Below are positions 15,729-24,420 of a stretch of DNA of 64,000 nt, one piece after another (within the stretch, counting starts at the first letter, position 1; each line of letters opens with the position of its first letter). This stretch comes from Mangrovicoccus sp. HB161399 (GTDB lineage: Bacteria; Pseudomonadota; Alphaproteobacteria; Rhodobacterales; Rhodobacteraceae). The stretch spans positions 1 to 64,000 of the forward strand of contig NZ_JAATVU010000028.1 in NCBI RefSeq assembly GCF_013184745.1, given 5' to 3'. The notes under the pieces are model-generated. The model was not told the origin of the DNA. It did no database searches and was given only the letters and a program-made list of their open reading frames with translations. The position numbers and the translations under genes were made by a program.

Positions 15729-17042
15729 ATGAACATTCTCGATATCCTTCTGGGCTTCACCGTGATGATGGGGCTTCTCATGATCGGCCTGCCGGTCGCC
15801 GTGGTGATGGTGGCCATCGGCGTTGCGGGGGGCATGATCCTCTACGGTCCGGTGCTGCTCGGCAGCATGGGCCCGGTGCTCTGGGGCGTCTCGAACGAAA
15901 GCGTGCTGACCGCGATCCCGCTCTTCATCCTGCTGGGCGAGCTTCTGCTGCGCTCGGGCATGGCGGACCGGATGTATGGCGCGCTGGCGCTCTGGCTCGG
16001 GCGGCTGCCCGGCGGGCTGCTGCACACCAACATAGGCTCCTGCGCGCTTTTCGCCGCGACCTCCGGATCCTCCGTTGCCACCGCGGCCACGGTCGGCACC
16101 GTCGCCCTGCCCGCCTTGGGCGAGCGCGGCTACCGCCCCTCACGCTCGCTGGGCTCGCTGGCCGCGGGCGGCACGCTTGGCATCCTGATCCCGCCCTCGG
16201 TCAACCTGCTGGTCTATGGCTCGCTGGCCTCGGTCTCGGTCGGGCAGCTCTTCGTCGCGGGCATCCTGCCCGGCATCCTTCTGACGCTGCTCTTCATGGC
16301 CTTCGTGACCGGCGAAAGCCTCTGGCTGCGCCATCGCGGCCTTTCGGACGCCTCGCGCGCCGAGACGCCCGTGCCGCTGGCCGAGCGGATTCGCGCGCTG
16401 CGCCACCTGATCCCGGCGGCGACCGTGTTCCTGATCGTGATGGGCTCGATCTATCTCGGCATCGCCACGCCGACCGAAAGCGCCGCACTCGCCGTCATCG
16501 TCGCGCTCCTCTTCGTGTGGCGCGAGGGGCGGCTCAGTCTCGCCTTCCTCGACACCTGCTTCCGCCAGACCGCCAAGACCACCGGCATGATCCTGCTGAT
16601 CATCTGCGCGGCCTTCACGCTGAACGTCACGCTGGCGCTTGGCGGCATCACCGGCACGATGTCGGCCTGGGTGGCGGGGCTGGGCCTGTCGCCGACGGCC
16701 CTCCTCTTCGCGCTGATGGTCTTCTACCTGATCCTCGGCATGTTCATGGACGTGCTCTCGATGCAGGTGCTGACCATCCCGGTCGTGGTGCCGATCGTCA
16801 CCGCCGCGGGCATCGACCCCGTGTGGTTCGGCATCTTCGTCGTGCTGATGAGCGAGCTCGGCATGATCACCCCGCCGGTGGGCATGAACCTCTATGTCGT
16901 GCAGGGCGTGCGCAGCGATGGCGGCCCGTTCTCCGATGTGGTGCAGGGCGCGATCCCCTATGCCGTGCTGATGCTCGCCTTCACCGCGGCGCTGATCTTT
17001 GCGCCCGCAATTGCCCTCTGGCTGCCGGAGACCCTGTTCTGA
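15729..17042 (+). CDS. dctM: TRAP transporter large permease DctM
   Basis: A 437-residue inner-membrane protein with about twelve helices, forming the ion-coupled translocation path of the TRAP importer. Recognisable parts are the GxxxATSGSSVATAATVG helical hairpin region, GTLGILIPPSVNLLVYG, and the C-terminal MITPPVGMNLYVVQG. Length is typical (about 430). Its stop overlaps the amidase ATG by one base, tying transport to the final enzyme. Confidence 0.93.
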   Translation: MNILDILLGFTVMMGLLMIGLPVAVVMVAIGVAGGMILYGPVLLGSMGPVLWGVSNESVLTAIPLFILLGELLLRSGMADRMYGALALWLGRLPGGLLHTNIGSCALFAATSGSSVATAATVGTVALPALGERGYRPSRSLGSLAAGGTLGILIPPSVNLLVYGSLASVSVGQLFVAGILPGILLTLLFMAFVTGESLWLRHRGLSDASRAETPVPLAERIRALRHLIPAATVFLIVMGSIYLGIATPTESAALAVIVALLFVWREGRLSLAFLDTCFRQTAKTTGMILLIICAAFTLNVTLALGGITGTMSAWVAGLGLSPTALLFALMVFYLILGMFMDVLSMQVLTIPVVVPIVTAAGIDPVWFGIFVVLMSELGMITPPVGMNLYVVQGVRSDGGPFSDVVQGAIPYAVLMLAFTAALIFAPAIALWLPETLF

Positions 17043-18370
17043 TGCTGGACCTTGACGCCACCGCCCTGCTCGCCGCCTTCGCCTCGGGCGAGGCCGATCC
17101 CGCCGAGGTCATGGCCGCGACGCTGGCCCGGATCGACGCGCTCGACCCGGTGCTGAACGCCCATTCGGCGCGCTCCGCGACCGCGCTGGCCGAGGCCGAG
17201 GCATCGGCCATGCGCTGGAAGGCCGGAACGCCGGCCGGGCCTCTCGACGGGCTGCCGGTGATCATCAAGGACAACCTGGTCAGTGCCGGGCTGCCCGCCG
17301 CCTGGGGCAATGCGGAACTGGCCCGCCGCGTGGCGGATCATGACGAGCTGCCGGTGGCCGCACTGCGCCACGCGGGCGCGATCGTCACCGGCAAGGGCAA
17401 CACGCCGGAATTCGCGGTCGAGGGCTACACGGACAACCTCACCTTCGGCGTGACCCGCAATCCCTACGATCCGGCGCTGACGCCGGGCGGCTCCTCGGGC
17501 GGCGTCGTGGCAGCCGTCGCGGCGGGCATGGCCTTCGCCGGGCTCGGCACGGATGGCGGCGGCTCGATCCGCAGGCCCGCGGGCTATGCCGGCCTCTGCG
17601 GGCTGAAGCCCGGAATCGGCCACGTCCCCCGCGGCGGCGGGCTGGCGCAGGTCCTGCTCGATTTCGAGGTCGCCGGCCCGATCGCCCGATCGGTCCGCGA
17701 CATCCGGCTGCTCGATGCCGTGCTTTCCGGGCGGCCCGCCGATGCCGCGTCCCGGCCGTCGCGCATCCTCGCCGTTGCACGAATGCCGGACGCGTCCTGC
17801 GACCCCGAGATCGTCGCAGGTTTCGAGGCCACGGTGGAGGCGCTGCGCCGCGAAGGCCATGAGGTCGCGGAGGGGCCGCTGCCGCATGATCTCGGGCCGC
17901 TCAACGCGCAATGGAGCAAGATCGGCGAGATCGGCCTGGCGCAGTATTTCGCCGACGACCCGGCGGTGGGCGAAGCCGCCGCCCCCAAGTACCGCGAGAT
18001 GGCCCTGCGCGGCGCAGCTGCGCCCGCGACACTGCTCTATGAAATCCTCGGCCATGTCTTCGCCCTGCGCGAAGCGGCGCGGCAGCTCTGGGGCTGGGAC
18101 GCCATCCTGACCCCGGCGTCTGCCGCGCATCCCTGGCCTGCCGCGGAGGCCTTCCCGCCGGTGATCGACGGGCAGCCCGCCGGTCCGCGCGGCCACGCGG
18201 TCTATACCGGCTGGGTCAATGCTGCGGGCCTGCCGGCGCTGGCCTTTCCGGCGCCGGTTGCCGGACGGCTGCCGATCGGCATGCAGCTGGTCGGCCCGCC
18301 GGGAAGCGAGGCTGGGCTGATGGCGATCGGCGAAGCCGTCGCCCCGGCGTTCCGCGCGCCGCCCGCCTGA
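17042..18370 (+). CDS. Amidase signature-family hydrolase
   Basis: A 442-residue amidase of the GatA/AtzE-type amidase signature family. The Ser-cisSer-Lys triad is visible as K76 (VIIKDN), S151 (TPGGSSGG) and S175 (TDGGGSIRRPAG), with the normal 24-residue spacing between the serines. It overlaps dctM by one base and is the last gene of the forward operon, followed by a small hairpin. In this context it may cleave an N-carbamoyl or half-amide product made by the hydantoinase. Ureidomalonase and some oxalurate- and allophanate-related enzymes belong to this family, so a ureide substrate is reasonable but unproven. Confidence 0.88.
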   Translation: MLDLDATALLAAFASGEADPAEVMAATLARIDALDPVLNAHSARSATALAEAEASAMRWKAGTPAGPLDGLPVIIKDNLVSAGLPAAWGNAELARRVADHDELPVAALRHAGAIVTGKGNTPEFAVEGYTDNLTFGVTRNPYDPALTPGGSSGGVVAAVAAGMAFAGLGTDGGGSIRRPAGYAGLCGLKPGIGHVPRGGGLAQVLLDFEVAGPIARSVRDIRLLDAVLSGRPADAASRPSRILAVARMPDASCDPEIVAGFEATVEALRREGHEVAEGPLPHDLGPLNAQWSKIGEIGLAQYFADDPAVGEAAAPKYREMALRGAAAPATLLYEILGHVFALREAARQLWGWDAILTPASAAHPWPAAEAFPPVIDGQPAGPRGHAVYTGWVNAAGLPALAFPAPVAGRLPIGMQLVGPPGSEAGLMAIGEAVAPAFRAPPA

Positions 18371-18372
18371 GA

Positions 18373-18390
18373 CCGGGAACGGTTTCCCGG
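18373..18390 (+). terminator. Candidate hairpin after the amidase gene
   Basis: CCGGGAA-CGGT-TTCCCGG forms a 7-bp stem 3 bases after the amidase stop. No T-run follows, so it may be a weak terminator or a 3'-end stabiliser. Confidence 0.4.
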
Positions 18391-18436
18391 CGGGCCCGAG
18401 TGGCCTACGCTGGGGCCAACGGCAGGAGGCAGGACC

Positions 18437-18931
18437 ATGGCCGATACCGTCACGCCCGAGGTTCGGTCGCGGATGATGGCCGCGATCCGGCGCAAGGACA
18501 CCAAGCCGGAACTGGCGCTGCGCCGGGCGCTCCATGCACGGGGCTTCCGGTTCCGCGTCGACGTGCGCAAGCTGCCCGGCTCGCCCGACATTGTGCTGCG
18601 AAAATGGAACGCGGCCGTTTTCGTGCATGGCTGCTTCTGGCACCGCCACGACGACTGCCCGCGCGCCTCGACGCCCTCGAGCCGGTCGGACTACTGGACC
18701 GCGAAATTCGAGGGCAACGTCGCCCGCGATGCCCGCAACCGCGCTCTGCTGCTGGAGGCCGGCTGGCGCGTCGCGACGGTCTGGGAATGCGGCCTGCTGG
18801 CCGATTGCCTGGAGCGGACCGTGGATGACGTGAGCAGCTTCCTGACCGCGGGAGAGGCGCGCGAGACCGTGATCCCCGCCGAACCCTACATCCCGCCGAA
18901 ACGCCGCCCGGCCCGCAGCAAGACAGGCTGA
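18437..18931 (+). CDS. vsr: Very short patch repair (Vsr) endonuclease
   Basis: A 164-residue Vsr-type DNA mismatch endonuclease, which nicks T:G mismatches left by deamination of 5-methylcytosine. It has the N-terminal RSRMMAAIRRKDTKPEL region, the catalytic Asp in LPGSPDIVL, the HGCFWHRH motif carrying the two active histidines, and GWRVATVWEC. From memory, E. coli Vsr has Thr just before the first histidine; here it is Val, which also occurs in homologues. The ribosome-binding site is strong (AGGAGG). No cytosine methylase or restriction gene is nearby, so it is an orphan. An extra basic C-terminal tail follows the core. Confidence 0.9.
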   Translation: MADTVTPEVRSRMMAAIRRKDTKPELALRRALHARGFRFRVDVRKLPGSPDIVLRKWNAAVFVHGCFWHRHDDCPRASTPSSRSDYWTAKFEGNVARDARNRALLLEAGWRVATVWECGLLADCLERTVDDVSSFLTAGEARETVIPAEPYIPPKRRPARSKTG

Positions 18932-19312
18932 ACCGGCAGCGTTGCAGCCCTGCCGCAGATCCCCCTGCAGCGGCGGCGTCCCCTTGTGCCGCGGCGGGAA
19001 TCCCCGCCTCATGGGAAAATGCGGGTCTAGGATGGAAAACCGGCCGCGGCGCTTTTCTTTTCTTGAAGGATCTCAACAGCCGCATCTTGCCGGTCTTGTT
19101 CGCGTCCGGTAATTTCCAGATTCCGCCCGGAACAGACCCCCGCGGCAACGGGAACGGCAGGAACCCGCGGCCGCCAGAGGCGGGGCGGCGGCCGGACGCG
19201 GCTATCAAGGGATTTTCTCGAGAAAGAGCGGGCGAAGTCCGGGACAGCGCGGCGGCGGCCCGGACCGGGGGATCAGGCCGCGCGGGGAATGCCCGGCGCG
19301 GCCCGGAGCGCG
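18932..19312. other. Gene-free interval between vsr and efp
   Basis: About 380 bases between two convergent genes. I see no coding frame with a credible start, and apart from the hairpin at 19276-19303 nothing recognisable. Confidence 0.5.
19276..19303 (-). terminator. Candidate hairpin downstream of efp
   Basis: GGCCGCGC and GCGCGGCC form a perfect 8-bp stem around a 12-base loop, 9 bases past the efp stop. There is no T-tract, so termination is only suggested. Confidence 0.35.
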
Positions 19313-19879
19313 TCAGCCCTTGAAGCGCTCGACATAGGAGTTGTCTTCGGTCTTGATCACGACCTTGGTGCCGACGCCGATATGCGGCGGGACCATGATG
19401 CGCACGCCGACATTGGTCATGGCGGGCTTGTAGCTCGACGACGCGGTCTGGCCCTTCACGACCGGCTCGGTCTCGGTGATCTCGACGGTGACGCGCTGCG
19501 GCAGCTCGATGGAGATCGGGTTCTCCTCGAAGGTCTGCAGGAAGACGCGCATGCCCGGCTCGAGGAAGGCAGCGGCATCGCCGACCACATCGGCGCTGGC
19601 GGTGACTTGCTCGTAGGATTCCGGGTTCATGAAGTGGAAGCCTTCGCCGTCGTCATAGAGGAAGTCGTATTCCCGCTCGTCGACATTGGCCTTCTCGACC
19701 TGCTCGGTGGTCTTCCAGCGCTCGGTGGTCTTCACCCCGTCGGAAATGCGGCGCATGTCGACCGAGGTCGTGGGCGTGCCCTTGCCGGGGTGGAAGTTCT
19801 CGGCCTTGAGAACGACGTAGAGCTGGCCATCCTTTTCGACGACGTTGCCCTTGCGGAGAGAGGAGGCGATGACTTTCAT
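19313..19879 (-). CDS. efp: Elongation factor P
   Basis: A 188-residue elongation factor P, which binds ribosomes stalled on polyproline stretches and promotes peptide bond formation. The three beta-barrel domains are full length. The modifiable lysine is K33 in HPGKGTPTT, equivalent to E. coli K34, and the C-terminus SYVERF is typical. The ATG at 19879 follows AAGGAATTCCCG. The gene is divergent from epmA, the ligase that beta-lysylates this residue, across a 96-bp shared promoter region. Confidence 0.96.
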   Translation of the reverse strand: MKVIASSLRKGNVVEKDGQLYVVLKAENFHPGKGTPTTSVDMRRISDGVKTTERWKTTEQVEKANVDEREYDFLYDDGEGFHFMNPESYEQVTASADVVGDAAAFLEPGMRVFLQTFEENPISIELPQRVTVEITETEPVVKGQTASSSYKPAMTNVGVRIMVPPHIGVGTKVVIKTEDNSYVERFKG

Positions 19880-19975
19880 CGGGAATTCCTTGTGGATGGT
19901 CGCAATGCGCCCTAAGCGCGGATCGGCCCGCAGATAGCCCGATCCCGCGCGGGAATCCAGAGTGAGGTGACGAAT

Positions 19976-21013
19976 ATGACCGAGACCCCGTGGTGGAGCC
20001 CGTCGCGCCATGCCGACCGCCGGCCCGTCCTTCTGGCCCGGAACCGCGCCCAGGGAGCGATCCGCGGCTATCTCGCGGCGCAGGATTTCGTCGAAGTGGA
20101 TCCTTGCGCGCTGGCGGCGAGCCCCGGCAACGAGGCGCATCTGCACGCCTTCGAAACCTCGGCCATCGGCAATGACGGCCAGCCGCGGAAAATGTACCTG
20201 CACACCTCGCCGGAATTCGCGATGAAGAAGCTGCTGGCTGCGGGCGAACCGCGCATCGCAGCCTTCTCCCATGTCTGGCGCAACCGCGAGCGGGGACCGC
20301 GGCACAGCCCCGAATTCACCATGCTGGAATGGTACCGCACGGGCGAGGACTACGCGGTGCTGATGGAGGACACGGCAGCGATGGCGCGGCTGGCCTGCGA
20401 GGCAGCCGGATCGACGCTGCTGCGCTCGGGCAGCGCCGAGTGCGATCCCTTCCTGCCCTTCGAGCGGGTCTCCGTGGCCGAGGCCTTCGCCCGCCATGCC
20501 GGGATCGACCTGCTGGCGACGCTGGGCCCGGATGGCAGCACGGATCGCGGAGCCCTGGCGGCGGCCGCCGGGCAGGCAGGCATCGGCACCGCGGAGGATG
20601 ACGGCTGGTCCGACATCTTCTCGCGCATCCTGTCGGAGCGGGTGGAGCCGCATCTGGGCCATGGACGGCTGACCGTGCTGGACCGCTACCCGTCGGCCGA
20701 GGCGGCGCTGGCCCGGACCTGCCCTGACGATCCGCGCGAGGCGGAGCGCTTCGAAGTCTATGCCTGCGGCGTGGAGCTGGCCAACGGCTTCGGCGAGCTG
20801 ACCGACCCGGCCGAGCAGCGCCGCCGCTTCGAAGCGGAGATGGAAGAGAAGGCCCGGGTCTACGGCGAACGTTATCCGCTCGACGAGGACTTCCTCGCCG
20901 CGCTGGAGATCATGCCCGAGGCATCCGGGATCGCGCTCGGCTTCGACCGGCTGGCGATGCTCGCCACCGCCGTGCCGCGGATCGACGACGTGCTCTGGAC
21001 CCCCGTTCCCTGA
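19976..21013 (+). CDS. epmA: EF-P--(R)-beta-lysine ligase EpmA
   Basis: A 345-residue truncated class II lysyl-tRNA synthetase paralogue (GenX/PoxA/EpmA) that attaches (R)-beta-lysine to EF-P. Class II motifs are visible: [35 protein letters not shown] and [12 protein letters not shown]. The tRNA anticodon-binding domain is absent, as expected. The ATG at 19976 is preceded by GAGGTGA; a GTG at 19967 is a poorer choice. It faces efp head to head, matching its target. The lysine 2,3-aminomutase EpmB, needed to make beta-lysine, is not in this window. Confidence 0.93.
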   Translation: MTETPWWSPSRHADRRPVLLARNRAQGAIRGYLAAQDFVEVDPCALAASPGNEAHLHAFETSAIGNDGQPRKMYLHTSPEFAMKKLLAAGEPRIAAFSHVWRNRERGPRHSPEFTMLEWYRTGEDYAVLMEDTAAMARLACEAAGSTLLRSGSAECDPFLPFERVSVAEAFARHAGIDLLATLGPDGSTDRGALAAAAGQAGIGTAEDDGWSDIFSRILSERVEPHLGHGRLTVLDRYPSAEAALARTCPDDPREAERFEVYACGVELANGFGELTDPAEQRRRFEAEMEEKARVYGERYPLDEDFLAALEIMPEASGIALGFDRLAMLATAVPRIDDVLWTPVP

Positions 21014-21019
21014 CCGGGA

Positions 21020-23419
21020 TCAGCCCTCCGCCTCGGCCTCTGCCACATGCGCCTTCACGGCAAGGAAGCTGTCGGGCGTGACCGAAATCGAGTCGATCCC
21101 CGCCCTGACCAGCAGCCGCGCGAAATCGGGATGGTTGCTGGGCGCCTGGCCGCAGAGCCCGATCTTTCGCCCTGCCTTCCGGGCCTTGGCGATCACCGTC
21201 TCGATCATCCAAAGCACCGCCGGGTCGCGCTCGCTGAAAAGCGCGCTCAGCGCCTCGGAATCGCGGTCGATGCCCAGCGTCAGCTGGGTCAGGTCGTTCG
21301 AGCCGATGGAGAAGCCGTCGAACCGCTCGGCAAAGGCCTCGGCCTCGATCACGTTGGCGGGGATCTCGCACATCACGTAGACCTCCAGCCCGTTCTCGCC
21401 GCGTTTCAGGCCGTTTTCCGCCATGACCTCCAGCACCCGGTCCGCCTCGCCCACCGTGCGGCAGAACGGGATCATCACCACCGCATTCCTGAACCCCATC
21501 TGCTCGCGCAGCCGCCTTATCGCCCGGCATTCCAGCGCGAAGCCGTCGCGATAGGCCTCGGAATAGTAGCGCGAGGCGCCGCGGAAGCCGATCATCGGAT
21601 TCTCTTCCTCCGGCTCGAAAAAGCGCCCTCCCAGCAGCTCGGCATATTCGTTGGTCTTGAAATCGCTCATCCGGATGATCGCCGGATTGGGGTGCCACGT
21701 GGCGGCGATGCGCGACAGGCCGCGGGCGAGCGTCTCGACGAAGTAGTCGCGGCGGTCCCCGTAGCCGCGGGTCAGCCGGTCGACCGCGTCGCGCTCCGGG
21801 CCGTCGGGCAGGTCATTATAGCGCGCCAGCGCCAGGGGATGCACCTTCACCTCGTTGGAAATGACGAATTCCATCCGCGCCAGCCCCACCCCGTCCGCCG
21901 GGAGCCGCCACCAGCGCGCCGCCGCCGCCGGGTTGGCCATGTTGAGCATGATCTTGGTCTTCGTCCGCGGCACCGCATCGAGCCGGGTCTCCTCGACCGT
22001 GAATTCCGCCCGCCCGGCCAGAACCGCGCCCTCGTCGCCGCCGGCACAGGACACAGTCACCTCCTGTCCGTCATGCAGGATCTGCGTCGCATTGCCGGTG
22101 CCGACCACAGCCGGCACCCCCAGTTCGCGGCTGATGATGGCGGCGTGCGAGGTGCGGCCGCCATGGTCGGTGACGATGGCGGCGGCGCGCTTCATCACCG
22201 GCACCCAGTCGGGGTCCGTGGTCGAGGTCACCAGCACGCTGCCATCGACGAAGCGGGAGATGTCCGCGGCGCTTTCCAGCAGGCAGACCTCGCCCGTGGC
22301 CACCGCGCCGCCGACGCTCAGCCCCTTGAGCAGCGTCTTCCCCGTCTTGCCCAGCCGGTAGGTCCGGAACGCCCCCGCCTCGCGGCGCGACTCCACGGTC
22401 TCGGGCCGGGCCTGCACGATGTAGAGCCGCCCGGTGCCGCCGTCGCGCGCCCATTCCATGTCCATCGGGCGGCCGTAATGCGCCTCGATCTTCACCGCCA
22501 TGCGCGCCAGCTCCAGGATCTCGGCATCCGACAGCACGAAGGCGGCACGTTCGGCCCTGGAGGTCGGCACGGTCCGGGTGGGCGAGTCCTCCCCGGCGCC
22601 GTGGATCATCTTGATCTCCTTCGCGCCGAGCGCCTTGTGCAGGATCGGCACCAGGGACGGGTCGGACAGGAAGGGCTTGTAGACCTGGTATTCGTCCGGG
22701 CTGACCGCGCCCTGCACGACGGTCTCGCCCAGCCCCCAGGCGGCGTTGATCAGCACGGTCCGGTCGAAGCCGCTTTCCGTGTCGAGCGAGAACATCACGC
22801 CGGACCCGCCGGTATCGGAGCGCACCATCAGCTGAACGCCCACCGAGAGCGCGACCGACAGCTGGCCGAACCCCTTCAGCCGCCGGTAGGTGATCGCCCG
22901 GTCGGTGAAGAGCGAGGCATAGCAGCGGCGGCAGGCGGCCAGCAGCGCTTCCTCGCCGCGGATGTTCAGGAAGGTCTCCTGCTGGCCGGCGAAACTGGCA
23001 TCGGGCAGGTCCTCGGCCGTGGCCGAGGAACGCACGGCAACCGAAGGTTCCGCTGCCCCGGTCCGCGCGCCGAGCTCGCGATAGGCGGCGCGGATCGCGG
23101 CCTCCGTCTCGGCAGGCCAGACGCCCTCGGCCACGGCGGCGCGGATCCGGCGGCCGGCGGCGGCAAGCGGCAGCCGCCCGTCCTCCAGCCGCGCCAGCAG
23201 GTCCGCCAGCACCGGCTCCAGCCGGTTGGCCTCGACGAAGCGGCGATAGGCATCGGCGGTGGTGGCGAAGCCCGGCGGGACACGGATGCCTTCGGCCCCG
23301 AGCTTGGCCACCATTTCCCCGAGCGAGGCGTTCTTCCCGCCGACTTCCGGCACGTCCTCCTTCGACAGATCCTCGAACCAGATCAGGCTGGCTGCGCGTT
23401 CCCCGACTTGCGTGTCCAT
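21020..23419 (-). CDS. ppsA: Phosphoenolpyruvate synthase
   Basis: A 799-residue enzyme converting pyruvate, ATP and water to PEP, AMP and phosphate for gluconeogenesis. Domain order is an ATP-grasp nucleotide-binding region (about 15-350, starting VGGKNASLGEM), a swivelling phosphohistidine domain with H425 in DHGGRTSHAAII, and a C-terminal PEP/pyruvate TIM barrel (GSNDLTQLTLGIDRDS, GLCGQAPSNHP). The ATG at 23419 follows GAGAGGA; upstream in-frame codons lack family similarity. Length is normal (about 790). It is convergent with epmA (6-bp gap) and preceded by 296 bases without another gene. Confidence 0.95.
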   Translation of the reverse strand: MDTQVGERAASLIWFEDLSKEDVPEVGGKNASLGEMVAKLGAEGIRVPPGFATTADAYRRFVEANRLEPVLADLLARLEDGRLPLAAAGRRIRAAVAEGVWPAETEAAIRAAYRELGARTGAAEPSVAVRSSATAEDLPDASFAGQQETFLNIRGEEALLAACRRCYASLFTDRAITYRRLKGFGQLSVALSVGVQLMVRSDTGGSGVMFSLDTESGFDRTVLINAAWGLGETVVQGAVSPDEYQVYKPFLSDPSLVPILHKALGAKEIKMIHGAGEDSPTRTVPTSRAERAAFVLSDAEILELARMAVKIEAHYGRPMDMEWARDGGTGRLYIVQARPETVESRREAGAFRTYRLGKTGKTLLKGLSVGGAVATGEVCLLESAADISRFVDGSVLVTSTTDPDWVPVMKRAAAIVTDHGGRTSHAAIISRELGVPAVVGTGNATQILHDGQEVTVSCAGGDEGAVLAGRAEFTVEETRLDAVPRTKTKIMLNMANPAAAARWWRLPADGVGLARMEFVISNEVKVHPLALARYNDLPDGPERDAVDRLTRGYGDRRDYFVETLARGLSRIAATWHPNPAIIRMSDFKTNEYAELLGGRFFEPEEENPMIGFRGASRYYSEAYRDGFALECRAIRRLREQMGFRNAVVMIPFCRTVGEADRVLEVMAENGLKRGENGLEVYVMCEIPANVIEAEAFAERFDGFSIGSNDLTQLTLGIDRDSEALSALFSERDPAVLWMIETVIAKARKAGRKIGLCGQAPSNHPDFARLLVRAGIDSISVTPDSFLAVKAHVAEAEAEG

Positions 23420-23715
23420 GGCTGCGTCCTCTCCCTTTGGTTGCGAGGCTAGGCCGCGATCCATGGCCGCGCCTTGATCGCGGTCAATGCGCCGAGGCGC
23501 CCGAGTCGTCCGTCGCCGAGGCGGGAATCCGGACTGCCCGCAAAAATGGCAGCCGCCACCCCGGCGGAGACGATTCACGGCAGATTCACGACATGTTGCT
23601 GAGTTCACATGGAAATCAGGCGATTTCAGAAATTTTCATGGCGGATCTCATGACTTCCCCATGACTTCCGCTGGTGTCAACTGATACTTTAGGCGGATAG
23701 ACGGAGGACTTTGCA

Positions 23716-24186
23716 ATGGAGCTTTTGATCGACGCCCTGCTCGAATGGATTTCGGAAGAGACCGGCCGGGACACGTCCGGCATGCCACATCCTCAGATTG
23801 CAGAAATGACGCCGCGCGCCCTGACGCGGGAATTCTACGCCGACCATCCCTACCTCATCCCGGAAGACGGGCAGGACGAGCGCATCCAGGCGCTCTACGC
23901 TGCCACCGACGGACCGGACGGCCGGATCTACATCCTGGCCGCCGCCACTTTCGACGGCGCCGACGACTTCGAGGACCCCTACGAAAACCCGGTCTGGCGC
24001 GAGGTGCTGCTGCACGAGCTGGTCCATCACCTGCAGTGGCAGGCCGGTGAACCCGCGAACTGGGCCTGCCGGAATTTCGGCGAGGAAGAGGCCTACCGGC
24101 TCGGCGGGCGCTATCTCAGGCGGACCCGCACCACCGATCCGATGCCCAACCGCAATTTCTGGGCGCATGCCTATTCGCGCTGCTGA
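23716..24186 (+). CDS. Small HExxH-containing hypothetical protein
   Basis: A 156-residue conserved hypothetical, possibly of the DUF6647 group. It contains HELVHH (H100, E101, H104), a zinc-protease-type HExxH motif, followed about 20 residues later by an acidic patch EEEAYRLG (123-125) that could supply the third ligand, as in gluzincin-type folds. No signal peptide is seen, so it may act in the cytoplasm. The start follows GGAGG. It is followed 11 bp later by another small gene, suggesting a two-gene unit. Function is unknown; a small metalloprotease is inferred from the motif only. Confidence 0.72.
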   Translation: MELLIDALLEWISEETGRDTSGMPHPQIAEMTPRALTREFYADHPYLIPEDGQDERIQALYAATDGPDGRIYILAAATFDGADDFEDPYENPVWREVLLHELVHHLQWQAGEPANWACRNFGEEEAYRLGGRYLRRTRTTDPMPNRNFWAHAYSRC

Positions 24187-24197
24187 GGGAGGCCGCC

Positions 24198-24401
24198 ATG
24201 ATCGAACTAGTCTTCATCGCCTGCTTCGCCACGGGCGACGGCCATTGCGAGAACCGCAGCCTGCTCTACCAGGATATCGGCATGATGACCTGCATGGTCC
24301 ACGGCCAGTCCGAGCTGGCGCAATGGACGCAGACCCATCCCGGCTGGCAGATCGACAGCTGGAAATGCCGGATCCTCGACCACAGCGTGGCCGAGCTCTG
24401 A
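24198..24401 (+). CDS. Small hypothetical protein (67 residues)
   Basis: A 67-residue protein that I do not recognise by function. It starts after a strong GAGGGAGG site, 11 bp behind the HExxH gene. Four cysteines (in IACFA, GHCEN, MTCMV, WKCRI) and a hydrophobic N-terminus (MIELVFIACFA) suggest a short exported, disulfide-bonded protein, although the leader is very short. Good codon use and a close ribosome-binding site support coding. Confidence 0.65.
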   Translation: MIELVFIACFATGDGHCENRSLLYQDIGMMTCMVHGQSELAQWTQTHPGWQIDSWKCRILDHSVAEL

Positions 24402-24420
24402 GACGGGGCCCCGGGACGGC

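Noticed and set aside
18437-18931. Restriction-modification or defence island around vsr
   Set aside because: No methylase, restriction, helicase or other defence gene is next to it.
21047-23452. 801-codon forward frame opposite PEP synthase
   Set aside because: Antisense shadow; PEP synthase is complete on the reverse strand with its catalytic histidine.
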